From a virus, in the IMG/VR virus record IMGVR_UViG_3300047548_000949, positions 1 to 30,372 of that record: a DNA stretch of 30,372 nt. The stretch is one strand, 5' to 3'. The translations under genes and the position numbers were made by a program. This document shows, in pieces, positions 18,915-26,260 of the stretch. How positions within the stretch are numbered: position 1 is the stretch's first letter; every line of letters starts with the position of its first letter. The notes beneath the pieces are model-generated. The model did not search any database. It had not been told where the DNA came from and was given only the letters and a program-made list of their open reading frames with translations.

Positions 18915-19388
18915 TTATAGGTTTATAATTATAAAATCAGATTGATTGAAAACGTTATTTGTTATTGAATAATCTATCCTAACCTTAGCAGTATATTCTG
19001 TTGTGCCTTTTCCCGGAGACCTATATATCTTACTTCTTGAATCTTCTTCATAATTTTCTTCCGAAGATGTTGGTATTGAACTTGTTTCATTTCCGTATGG
19101 TTCAACTGTAATATCATTTATGAGTATATTCGGCATATATTTTTGAACAGAATCCCTTATGTCCGATTCTATTGCAGAAAATGTAATCCCGTCATATGGT
19201 TCAAATATGAACTCATAAATCCTTGTCCCAAAATCCGGTAAATAATAACGAGAACCCTTTCTGGTTAATATTAGATGTAATAAATCGGCGCGTATCTCCT
19301 CTGTGAAAGTTTCTGTCATCCTGAGATAACTGCCCTTTAAACTATCCCTGAATGGAAAATCTATTCCATATGTTGAACCATTAGCCAA
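18915..19388 (-). CDS. gp25: gp25-like baseplate wedge protein
   Basis: 157 residues. It carries the gpW/gp25 family pattern: YGIDFPF near the N-terminus, an EEIRADLLHLILTRKGSR helix, then YLPDFGTRIYEFIFEP and later strands. T4 gp25 is a lysozyme-like-fold wedge subunit at the sheath-baseplate junction. The start is TTG at 19388: the next in-frame Met is residue 24 and would delete the conserved GIDFPF segment, so the TTG is very likely real. Residues about 105-130 hold a Ser/Glu-rich insertion (SSIPTSSEENYEEDS), probably a loop. A candidate late promoter lies 13 bases upstream. It is followed by the gp6-like gene after a 37-base gap. Confidence 0.9.
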   Translation of the reverse strand: MANGSTYGIDFPFRDSLKGSYLRMTETFTEEIRADLLHLILTRKGSRYYLPDFGTRIYEFIFEPYDGITFSAIESDIRDSVQKYMPNILINDITVEPYGNETSSIPTSSEENYEEDSRSKIYRSPGKGTTEYTAKVRIDYSITNNVFNQSDFIIINL

Positions 19389-19394
19389 TTTTGT

Positions 19395-19408
19395 TTTTTA
19401 AATAAATA
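19395..19408 (-). promoter_or_regulatory. Candidate late promoter motif upstream of the gp25-like gene
   Basis: The coding strand reads ATATTTAT followed by TTAAAAA, 13 bases from core to the TTG start. It differs from the other five copies at one position (A in place of the conserved T). It lies in the gap after the LRR gene. Confidence 0.5.
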
Positions 19409-19426
19409 TTTGAGTTATTGCTTTAA

Positions 19427-20851
19427 TTAGTATTTAAATTTTCCTTTTAATTTTGGGTACATTTCATTTAATTCTTCTTCCGAATATTTTGCTAATCCCG
19501 AATTTCTTATCTGAATGTCTCTTTTAACTTCCAAGTTTTCTGGTAGTGATTCAATTTTTTCACAATTATGTAAAACCAACCACCCCCTAACTATTTGAAG
19601 ATTTCCAAGGCTTACTAATGAGGTACAATCACGTAAATTTAAAGTACCACCAACTGTTTGAAGGTTTCCGAGGCTTGTTAAGGAGGTGCAATTTTCTAAA
19701 TTCAAATCCCTCCCAACACTTTCAAGTTTTCCAAGGCTTGTTAAAGAGGTACATTTTGCTAAATTCAAACTCCCCCCAACTGATTGAAGATTTTCAAGGC
19801 TGGTTAAGGAGATGCAGCCAAATAAACTTAAATACCCCTCAACTTTTTTAAGATTTCCAAGGCTTATTAAGGAGGTGCATTTAAATAAATTCAACTCCCC
19901 CCCAACTGTTTGAAGATTTCCAAGGGTTTTAATTGGCAATTCGCTTAAATCCAATTCTCCAACCGAACCATTCTTTATATAATCTTCAATAATTTGATAT
20001 AACTTGAATTGATATTTTTCATCTCTTTCCTTTTTATCCCTTATTGGTTTAATATTTTGAAAATCAATAACATCAAGATATGATTTTAATATATTTAAAT
20101 CCATAACGGATTCATTATGTTTTGTTGTCCCTTCAACTGGATAACCGTTTATTATTGGAACGTCATCACTATCCATTTTTTCCCCATAAACGGATAATGC
20201 AAAAACCTCAAAATCATCTTCATTTGACCTATTAAACTTAATTGCCAACCTTTTCAATCTATTTTTCATCTCTGGCGATATTGCCCTTATTAAATAAAAG
20301 GTTACATTATGTTTATAATAATAATCGTCAAAATGTTTTGGCGTTTTATAAGCAATGCAATAAGGGGTTTCAAGACCTTCACCTTCGGAGCATTGCTTCC
20401 AACCAAACTTTGACATGCTCAACTTTCTTGCTGCCTCATGTGAATGTGGGACATATATAATCACATCCCCATCATCTCTAATAACGTCATAATCTGATTG
20501 CCATTCTTTTTTGCTTATTGCGCTTCCGGTCTGGTTAAGAATATTAACATCATCAATAAGTTCATTAAATGTTTTATATTGATTAATGTCCTTATATTTT
20601 GTTTTTCCTTTTGTTGCGAACACATGAAATTCCTCAATGATGTTTTTCATTTGCGGAATGTTCTTATAACCATTCACATATGCCTTTAAGAGAAAATCGA
20701 AATATTTTCTTGTTTCATTATTTAATATATTCTTAATCTTGTCAAATTCTTCTTGACTTAACAATCCTTTTCTTATGTAAGGATGTTCTTTTTGTTCGAT
20801 TAATATATTTGATAATTCCCTAAATTGATTTTCGGTTATTAATATTTCCAT
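19427..20851 (-). CDS. Leucine-rich-repeat protein of unknown function
   Basis: 474 residues from the ATG at 20851 (MEILITENQF). A non-ATG start 13 codons upstream would bury the candidate promoter inside the coding region, so I reject it. Residues 1 to about 300 are not repetitive. They include a stretch near 120-200 with DVIIYVPHSHEAARK, a W..C motif, YCIAYKTP and an aromatic YYYKHNVTFYLI. I associate this pattern with a recurrent uncharacterised phage domain but cannot name it. Residues about 307-420 contain five to six 21-residue repeats of the form LGNL..VGG.L.L..CTSL.S, a leucine-rich repeat with a conserved Cys. No signal peptide or membrane span is present. It stands between replication and baseplate genes with its own late-type leader, like a cargo gene. 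Function unknown. Confidence 0.8.
   Translation of the reverse strand: MEILITENQFRELSNILIEQKEHPYIRKGLLSQEEFDKIKNILNNETRKYFDFLLKAYVNGYKNIPQMKNIIEEFHVFATKGKTKYKDINQYKTFNELIDDVNILNQTGSAISKKEWQSDYDVIRDDGDVIIYVPHSHEAARKLSMSKFGWKQCSEGEGLETPYCIAYKTPKHFDDYYYKHNVTFYLIRAISPEMKNRLKRLAIKFNRSNEDDFEVFALSVYGEKMDSDDVPIINGYPVEGTTKHNESVMDLNILKSYLDVIDFQNIKPIRDKKERDEKYQFKLYQIIEDYIKNGSVGELDLSELPIKTLGNLQTVGGELNLFKCTSLISLGNLKKVEGYLSLFGCISLTSLENLQSVGGSLNLAKCTSLTSLGKLESVGRDLNLENCTSLTSLGNLQTVGGTLNLRDCTSLVSLGNLQIVRGWLVLHNCEKIESLPENLEVKRDIQIRNSGLAKYSEEELNEMYPKLKGKFKY
19590..19930 (-). repeat. 63-bp repeats encoding 21-residue leucine-rich repeats
   Basis: Five full units and partial flanks share plus-strand words such as CCAAGGCTTGTTAA and GAGGTGCA at a 63-base spacing. 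Unit-to-unit similarity at the DNA level is high enough to suggest recent duplication or recombination among units. Confidence 0.8.
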
Positions 20852-20863
20852 TAAAGTAAGAAA

Positions 20864-20877
20864 TTTTATTATAAATA
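20864..20877 (-). promoter_or_regulatory. Candidate late promoter motif upstream of the LRR gene
   Basis: The coding strand reads CTATTTAT followed by AATAAAA, 19 bases from core to the ATG at 20851, the longest spacing of the six. It lies just after the terminator of the thermonuclease gene and supports the ATG at 20851 as the true start. Confidence 0.55.
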
Positions 20878-20890
20878 GTTTATATAACAA

Positions 20891-20915
20891 AATGGGGGAT
20901 TAAAAACCCCCCATT
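20891..20915 (-). terminator. Hairpin terminator after the thermonuclease gene
   Basis: AATGGGGG and CCCCCATT form an eight-bp G/C-rich stem around a nine-base loop, starting eight bases past the stop codon at 20923. On the minus strand the stem ends in a short T tract (ATTTTG). The U-run is weaker than at the other terminators. It closes the nrdB-nrdA-thioredoxin-nuclease unit. Confidence 0.65.
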
Positions 20916-20922
20916 CATGAAT

Positions 20923-21459
20923 CTAAAACCTTCGTTTGTTTCTGCCTCGCCACACGTGTGGTAGGACATTCGGTTCTGGAAGCCCCCAGAACCCATATCC
21001 TTTCTCTCTGGCGTTGTTTTGCAAACTTTCCAAGTAAATCCTCTCATCTTCCGACATGTTCTCGTCTCGCCAAAACCAAGCCCATCCTTTGGATATTAAA
21101 AACTCAGTCATTGAAACGCCGTTTAGATAAACTTTTGCAACAGTCCTGTCAAAAATATCTACAGACAACGAGTCAATCCTGACTATTTTACCTTTCAACA
21201 TAGCCCGGACAGAATCTGCAATAAGCCTACCGTATGGTTGGTCTTTGCTGATTCTGTTTGAAATAACTTCAGGACAATCAACACCGTAAACCCGAATCCA
21301 TTTTTTTGAAATTAATCCGTCAATCAAAACTTTGTAACTGTCTCCATCATGTACCGCAAAAACTTTAGCGTTTGGTTCTAAACTGTCATATGGTATAAAT
21401 ACGTTCTGACCATACAAGCCAAAACAAAAAAAAGAAAAAACAATAAATAAATTCTTCAT
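20923..21459 (-). CDS. Exported thermonuclease-family (SNase) nuclease
   Basis: 178 residues. The ATG overlaps the thioredoxin stop as ATGA. Residues 1-17 (MKNLFIVFSFFCFGLYG) are a typical signal peptide, with Gln18 following the likely cleavage point as is frequent in Bacteroidetes secreted proteins. The rest matches the staphylococcal nuclease family: HDGD (37-40), IRVYGVDCPE with Arg56 and Glu64 as the expected catalytic pair, and FDRTVAKVYL with Arg105 as the second catalytic Arg. The conserved GWAWFWR and GFWGLPEP segments follow. All three catalytic positions are intact, so it is probably active and Ca2+-dependent, cutting DNA or RNA in the periplasm or outside the cell. A lipid anchor is not evident. 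It is the last gene of the nucleotide-metabolism unit. Confidence 0.88.
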   Translation of the reverse strand: MKNLFIVFSFFCFGLYGQNVFIPYDSLEPNAKVFAVHDGDSYKVLIDGLISKKWIRVYGVDCPEVISNRISKDQPYGRLIADSVRAMLKGKIVRIDSLSVDIFDRTVAKVYLNGVSMTEFLISKGWAWFWRDENMSEDERIYLESLQNNAREKGYGFWGLPEPNVLPHVWRGRNKRRF

Positions 21460-21725
21460 GTCAATTTTTTTAAATCTTCAATAATTTTTTGATATTCTTC
21501 CTTACTCGATAATCCAACTTTTCGCATAATTTCCTGATTATCTTTTTCAAAAATCACAGTAGGTAATGAACGAATGTTATATGAAATAGCTTCGTCATAG
21601 TCTTCATCAACATCTCTGGTAGTTAATTCAAGTCCCGGATTTGATTCAAACAAATCCTTCAGTATTGGTTTTAATGCACGGCATGGGCCGCACCAAGAAG
21701 CAGAAAAAACTTTCAATTTTAACAT
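21456..21725 (-). CDS. Thioredoxin/glutaredoxin-like redox protein
   Basis: 89 residues from an ATG at 21725, one base past the nrdA stop; a GTG three codons earlier is possible. It has the active-site motif WCGPC (11-15) in the usual place after the first strand (LKVFSASWCGPCRALKP) and a cis-Pro motif SLPTV (Pro55). The length fits a minimal thioredoxin fold. It has no signal peptide, so it is cytoplasmic. Its placement directly after nrdA, which ends in a CVNC redox pair, makes it the probable electron donor for the reductase; this is inferred from gene order and family knowledge. The next gene overlaps its stop. Confidence 0.92.
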   Translation of the reverse strand: MLKLKVFSASWCGPCRALKPILKDLFESNPGLELTTRDVDEDYDEAISYNIRSLPTVIFEKDNQEIMRKVGLSSKEEYQKIIEDLKKLT

Positions 21726-21726
21726 A

Positions 21727-24249
21727 TTATTCACAATTTACACATTCCAAAATATTTCTCGCAAAAGCCTGAGCCGAATTTTGAGAGTATTGATAATATA
21801 AAGTCTTTACACCCTCTTCATGTGCATAAAGATACAGTTGGTTTATATCTTTGGCTGAAATGCTGGGGTGAATCATTAAATTCAAACTTTGTGATTGGTC
21901 AATATACTTCTGTCTTTGAGCGGCTTGTAATACAATTTCTTTTGGGGAAATCTCCAAAAATGTCTTAAAGACTTCTTTGGTTGGAAAATCAAGATGTTGC
22001 ACCGAGCCGTCCTTAACCATAATGCTATCCCAAGTCTGTTCATTATTTAAACCATATTTTTCAAGTTCGCCCAAAAGATATGGGTTTTTATAAATTGTCC
22101 TGATTTTAGCCAAATCTTTTACAAAATAGTTAGACTTCATCGGTTCTATACCCATGCTAACTTGACCCAATATAAAGGATGAAGACTTAGTGGGGGCAAT
22201 TGCTATAAGTGTTGTATTAGCATATCCCGGTCGTATACAAGCGTATTTAGATGGGTTGCTTTCATATAGAGCCATTGAAGTATTTTCAGAACGCTCCCTA
22301 ATCGTTTTGAAAATATGGTTATTATAATATTTCGCTTTCAATGATTCAAAAGGTATCAATTTAGACTGCAAGAATGAATGATAACCCAAAACCCCAAGTC
22401 CGATTGCCCTATGGTTCTTAGCAAAATTATTGGCTCTTTCCATTCCATGCAAACCGTTTGATTTAACTATAAACTCATCCATTACAGCATTTAGAAATTG
22501 AATGTACGTTTCAACCGCATCCGTGTTTTCTATTTCATCCCAATGTAATAAATTTATTGACCCAATGCAACACACAAATGAATTTTCATGGTCAGTGGGT
22601 AACATTATTTCAGAGCAGTTAAAAGTTTTAAGACCATTAGATACAAATATATGTTCATCGTTAAAAACCGTGGGGCAGTATACTGGTTCATTATCTAATT
22701 TTTCAATATACCAAACCCTAGTCCTGCTTTCTGATTCTTCCTTGTTTTTTATGTTTTCAACATCGATTTGCCTATGACATAAAATATGAGTTTTTTCATC
22801 AATCAAAGATAAATCTTTTTTTGTGTTAAAAACCAATCTATACCAAGATAAATTGGCTCTTTTTTCGGGTTTATCTTGTTGTTCAACATGTTCCAAACTA
22901 CAAGATAAACCTAAATTTGTAAACAAAATTTGAAGTTCAGCCAAAAAATCTCTGTGTGTATCCAGATAATAAAGTTCCAAATAATCGGTATCTACACCGG
23001 ATACAATACCATGCGCACCAAATAAACCGTTTAGGTAAGACCATACTGTTAGTTCGGTAGAAATCCAAATCCAAGAAGGTATTTCTGGCTTTTCTGTATC
23101 CAAAGCAATGGGCGCTTGTATACAATCCATTCTTCTTAATCTAATCTTAGATTGATATGAGCCAAGTAAAAATGCCTCTTCGGACATATTCAAATCACCA
23201 AACAAACCTTTCTGTGTTTGGGTTGCGACATAATCCCCAATTTTTAAATCTTTAGCCTCTACCCTTTGTATGCCTTTTTCTGTATCATTGATAACAGCAA
23301 TGCCGTGATTTGGAGAAACTTTTTGGGTCATGCCATTCGCATACGTTATTTTTAAAATTTCAGAATTGCTATCTCTTAATAACATAGGCGAAGCCATAAC
23401 CTTCTCTTGGCCGTTGAATAAAACCAATTCATTACATTCTGTTTCCAGCTCTTTAACAGTCAAATAACCTTTAGAAGTGAGAACCCTTTGGTCAGCCGTT
23501 AGACAAAGATTAGAAGCTGTGATTTCCATGTCAAGGTCTTTGTAAGGGGTGTTGTTGTTGGCATTGTCCTTAAACAAAATATAAGGAAAACCAATCTCGC
23601 TTCTCCTTTGGATTACCTTTGCCCATATCTTTCTTTTTTCAGTATCACCGTTTTTCATTTCTTGCAACCACTGGTCAGAAACGCTAACCCCATATTGCAA
23701 GTTTTGTATGGGGTTTCCTTCGGTTGCAATATTCAAAAATTCATCAATGTCTTTATGTTCCAATGGTAGATAAACAGCACAAGCCCCCCTTCTGGCTTCG
23801 CTTTGTTTACAAACGTCTACAACGGTGTCGTAAAGCATGGCATAATGAACTGGGCCGTCAGCGTGTCCTCCGGTTGAAATGGCAGTGCCTCTTGGTCTTA
23901 AATTACCCAAATAAGCAGAAGTACCACCACCATATTTTGACATTAAACCAATTTCTCTGGCCGTATCCAATATCCCATTCATGGTATCAGGAACATTTGA
24001 ACCATAACAGGATATAGGCAAACCTTTGTTTTTTCCAAAGTTTATCCATACCGGAGTAGATAGGCTGTAATAGCCTTTCGCCATATAGGTTTCAAACTTT
24101 TCGGCAAAACCCTCAATCCCAAGGTATTCTTCAGCTTTAGTGGCAATCTCTTTTATCCTATCTTCTGCGCTTTCGCTTATGTAACCTCTGGATAAAAAAG
24201 TTCTGGCTTCGTCGTTGAGCCAGTAATAATTGTTGTATGGTTGGTTCAT
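21727..24249 (-). CDS. nrdA: Class I ribonucleotide reductase alpha subunit with intein
   Basis: 840 residues: a 544-residue extein interrupted by a 296-residue intein (residues 249-544). It reduces ribonucleotides to deoxyribonucleotides together with NrdB. Visible catalytic features: Cys81 (SCYGSN, the first redox Cys), the N-L-C-S-E motif split by the intein (Asn247, Cys545, Glu547; Cys545 corresponds to the thiyl-radical Cys439 of E. coli NrdA), Cys560/Cys561 as the second redox Cys, the Tyr818-Tyr819 radical-transfer pair (TLYYQ), and the C-terminal redox pair Cys836/Cys839. There is no N-terminal ATP-cone, so the usual dATP overall-activity switch appears absent. The start follows the nrdB stop by 15 bases; the thioredoxin follows by one. 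Function depends on correct protein splicing. Confidence 0.95.
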   Translation of the reverse strand: MNQPYNNYYWLNDEARTFLSRGYISESAEDRIKEIATKAEEYLGIEGFAEKFETYMAKGYYSLSTPVWINFGKNKGLPISCYGSNVPDTMNGILDTAREIGLMSKYGGGTSAYLGNLRPRGTAISTGGHADGPVHYAMLYDTVVDVCKQSEARRGACAVYLPLEHKDIDEFLNIATEGNPIQNLQYGVSVSDQWLQEMKNGDTEKRKIWAKVIQRRSEIGFPYILFKDNANNNTPYKDLDMEITASNLCLTADQRVLTSKGYLTVKELETECNELVLFNGQEKVMASPMLLRDSNSEILKITYANGMTQKVSPNHGIAVINDTEKGIQRVEAKDLKIGDYVATQTQKGLFGDLNMSEEAFLLGSYQSKIRLRRMDCIQAPIALDTEKPEIPSWIWISTELTVWSYLNGLFGAHGIVSGVDTDYLELYYLDTHRDFLAELQILFTNLGLSCSLEHVEQQDKPEKRANLSWYRLVFNTKKDLSLIDEKTHILCHRQIDVENIKNKEESESRTRVWYIEKLDNEPVYCPTVFNDEHIFVSNGLKTFNCSEIMLPTDHENSFVCCIGSINLLHWDEIENTDAVETYIQFLNAVMDEFIVKSNGLHGMERANNFAKNHRAIGLGVLGYHSFLQSKLIPFESLKAKYYNNHIFKTIRERSENTSMALYESNPSKYACIRPGYANTTLIAIAPTKSSSFILGQVSMGIEPMKSNYFVKDLAKIRTIYKNPYLLGELEKYGLNNEQTWDSIMVKDGSVQHLDFPTKEVFKTFLEISPKEIVLQAAQRQKYIDQSQSLNLMIHPSISAKDINQLYLYAHEEGVKTLYYQYSQNSAQAFARNILECVNCE
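22618..23505 (-). mobile_element. Intein in NrdA with degenerate LAGLIDADG-like region
   Basis: 296 residues starting at Cys249 (CLTADQRVLTSKGY, block A) and ending at Asn544 before Cys545. Block B is SPNH (312-315), with Ser in place of the usual Thr. Block F spans VYCPTVFNDEHIFVSNG (523-539). The penultimate residue is Phe543 where His is usual. The middle contains LLGSYQSK (361-368) and LNGLFGAHG (406-414), which resemble the two LAGLIDADG helices, but the catalytic acids are missing (His where Asp is expected). The splice ends look competent, while the homing endonuclease is probably inactive. Removal joins Leu248 to the catalytic Cys545. Confidence 0.92.
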
Positions 24250-24264
24250 ATTTAAATAATTTAG

Positions 24265-26181
24265 TTAAAACAAATCATCTTCAGTAATGGGCTTTTGTTT
24301 TTTTGTATAATCAACCTGTCTTTTGTAAAAGAAATCCCCTTCTTTTGTTGATGTGGTTTCCAATTCAAACCACTTGGTTTTCTCCAGTTCTTTTTCATCC
24401 ACATCGAAAGCAGGATTCATACCAATTCTTTTTAGTGAATTGTTAAAACGACCCATTATGAAATGTTGAATCGTTTTCTTTGGTAGGAAATCCAACTCGC
24501 CCTTTTCAAAAATCCAATCCAATATTTTACACTCAGCTTCGTATGCTTTCTTAGACGCCGAATATATTAAATTTTCAAATTCATCGTCAAACCAATCTGG
24601 ATTCTCTCGCTTTATAATATTGATTATCTCGGAGCCAAAATTTCCGTGGATATCTTCTTCTTTCGATGTTGCTTCAACAACGTTTGAAATGCCTTTGAAA
24701 AGATTTTTCTCCTTATTAAAAGACATCATAATGAGAAACTGAGAAAACAGTGAAACGTGTTCGATAAACAAAGAGAAAAGTAGAATAGACTTGGTGTACA
24801 TTTTATCATCAGAACTCCTTGTCCCATCCAAATATTTTGTGAGGTATGATATTCTACCCTTTATTGCTGGTATTTCAATAACTGTTTGAAATTCATCTTC
24901 CAAACCTAATAACCTCAATAACCTCGCATAAGCGTCTTTATGACGAACTTCACTGTTTCCAGAAATAAAGGTGGTGTCATTATATCTCGTGACAATAGCA
25001 CCACTATCAACATTTATACAATAAACTTTACCGCTATAAGGTAAAAATTCTTTATTTATTTTGGAGTTATTTGTCTCTAAATGTTTTAGTATAGAAACTA
25101 AAAATCCGTCATTGTCATAAGTAATATTACATTCAAAACCTGCCGATACTGCTACCGCTTGAACCCTGTTGGCACAACTCTTACGCTTTGTGGAATATAT
25201 TGTTTCATTGTCAATAACAGAGTTAGACCAGAATGACAATTCGTTAACAAAACCTTCGCACCAACCATGAGACTTATTAGATAGCCTTACCCAATCAAAA
25301 CTTCCATAATCAAAATAATCCCCACCTAAATTTATCTCATATAAAATTTTATCATTACCTTCTACAGGATATTCTTTATATGATATATTTGAATTTAAAA
25401 GTATTTCAACTAACCTTCTTTTTTTAAAATCATTTTCAAGGGTAATTTCATAAATGTGGTCATTTTTATTTAAACCCTTCTGCAATTTTTCTTCTGTTTT
25501 GTAGTATTTCGGTACACCATATAAATTAATGACTATCTTTAGTCTATCCATCCAAGACAGTTCATTTAAACCATTAAAATTATACAGTTTGGAAATTTTT
25601 GGGATATTAGATTCCGAAACAGAAGATATGTCTTTTGCTAAAATTACCGATACGTTACCATTACTATCTTGATATATAATCCTATGATTAGGAGTTACTA
25701 TAGCATCTAATTTATTGTTACTAAATCTAATCATATCACCCTCATAATCGTCAACTATAACTTTATTTACTTTGGTAAGGGATAATTGTTTAGATTCTAT
25801 ATCATACTGCACAACATCATCACCAACATTAATGTCTCTAAAGTCAACCCACCCTTTAGGCGTTAATACCTCAGTGCCCTCAACATGACATTCGGCAAAA
25901 GTCATACCAACATCTCCGATTTCAGTAATAGGCATTCTCTTATACATATCCGCCCAAAAAGTTTTTACATTTACCTCAACCTGAGCAATTGCCAACATCG
26001 CCCTTTTAATCACCTCTCTTTCCTCTTCTGTTACTTTAACTTTAAAGTCATTTATGTCTGTGGTAAAATTATACTCAGTATCAATCCAATAGGAATGTCT
26101 GATTGCTTCTTTATATTGTAATAATTCTGGATAATCATAGGGTAAGATATTAACCCTTGGTTTAAAAAGACCTTTTTTCAT
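24265..26181 (-). CDS. nrdB: Class I ribonucleotide reductase beta subunit with intein
   Basis: 638 residues: a 326-residue extein and a 312-residue intein (98-409). After splicing the sequence reads FAE-SEVRHKDAY. This gives the metal ligands Glu411 and His414 and the radical Tyr418, matching E. coli Glu115, His118 and Tyr122. Further ligands are probably Glu69 (QVEVNVKTFW; Glu where E. coli has Asp84), Glu474 (LFIEHV), and Glu509 and His512 (EEDIH). The C-terminus, ITEDDLF, is the kind of tail that docks into the alpha subunit. It generates the tyrosyl radical needed by NrdA. It begins the unit after a terminator, with an A/T-rich leader lacking the complete late motif, consistent with early or middle expression. 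The ATG start is well placed. Confidence 0.95.
   Translation of the reverse strand: MKKGLFKPRVNILPYDYPELLQYKEAIRHSYWIDTEYNFTTDINDFKVKVTEEEREVIKRAMLAIAQVEVNVKTFWADMYKRMPITEIGDVGMTFAECHVEGTEVLTPKGWVDFRDINVGDDVVQYDIESKQLSLTKVNKVIVDDYEGDMIRFSNNKLDAIVTPNHRIIYQDSNGNVSVILAKDISSVSESNIPKISKLYNFNGLNELSWMDRLKIVINLYGVPKYYKTEEKLQKGLNKNDHIYEITLENDFKKRRLVEILLNSNISYKEYPVEGNDKILYEINLGGDYFDYGSFDWVRLSNKSHGWCEGFVNELSFWSNSVIDNETIYSTKRKSCANRVQAVAVSAGFECNITYDNDGFLVSILKHLETNNSKINKEFLPYSGKVYCINVDSGAIVTRYNDTTFISGNSEVRHKDAYARLLRLLGLEDEFQTVIEIPAIKGRISYLTKYLDGTRSSDDKMYTKSILLFSLFIEHVSLFSQFLIMMSFNKEKNLFKGISNVVEATSKEEDIHGNFGSEIINIIKRENPDWFDDEFENLIYSASKKAYEAECKILDWIFEKGELDFLPKKTIQHFIMGRFNNSLKRIGMNPAFDVDEKELEKTKWFELETTSTKEGDFFYKRQVDYTKKQKPITEDDLF
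24955..25890 (-). mobile_element. Intein in NrdB adjacent to the metal/radical site
   Basis: 312 residues from Cys98 (CHVEGTEVLTPKGW, block A) to Asn409, with Ser410 as the +1 residue. Block B is TPNH (163-166). The end reads VYCINVDSG (386-394), then FISGN, so the penultimate residue is Gly, a variant I associate with many phage inteins. The central part contains WCEGFVNELSFW (307-318) and a later helix NRVQAVAVSAGF. These resemble a LAGLIDADG-type endonuclease second half, but without the acidic residue, so cutting activity is doubtful. Its ends and interior differ from the NrdA intein, so the two do not look like recent copies of each other. Confidence 0.92.
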
Positions 26182-26201
26182 AATTTTATAATTTTTTGAT
26201 T

Positions 26202-26235
26202 AAAAAAATTGCCCCCAAAATAATATGGGGGCAAT
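26202..26235 (-). terminator. Rho-independent terminator after the helicase gene
   Basis: ATTGCCCCC and GGGGGCAAT form a perfect nine-bp stem around a ten-base A/T loop, followed on the minus strand by a run of seven T residues. It lies between the helicase stop (26261) and the nrdB start (26181) and separates the replication unit from the ribonucleotide reductase unit. Confidence 0.85.
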
Positions 26236-26260
26236 ATAAATATTGTCGAGACAAAAAAAA

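Noticed and set aside
19618-19851. Plus-strand frame of 77 residues with repeats
   Set aside because: It is the antisense of the leucine-rich repeats; the minus frame has a clear LRR pattern.
21443-21449. TATTTAT on the minus strand at the start of the thermonuclease gene
   Set aside because: It lies inside the signal-peptide codons (Leu-Phe-Ile), downstream of the start, and is explained by coding.
21727-26181. Group I or group II introns interrupting nrdA and nrdB
   Set aside because: Both interruptions keep the reading frame open throughout and carry protein-splicing blocks (Cys at the start, TPNH/SPNH, final Asn before Cys or Ser), so they are inteins.
26236-26242. Another TATTTAT on the minus strand near the helicase stop
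   Set aside because: It lies upstream of the terminator, is not followed by the T-N-AAA part, and does not precede a start codon, so I treat it as chance in AT-rich DNA.
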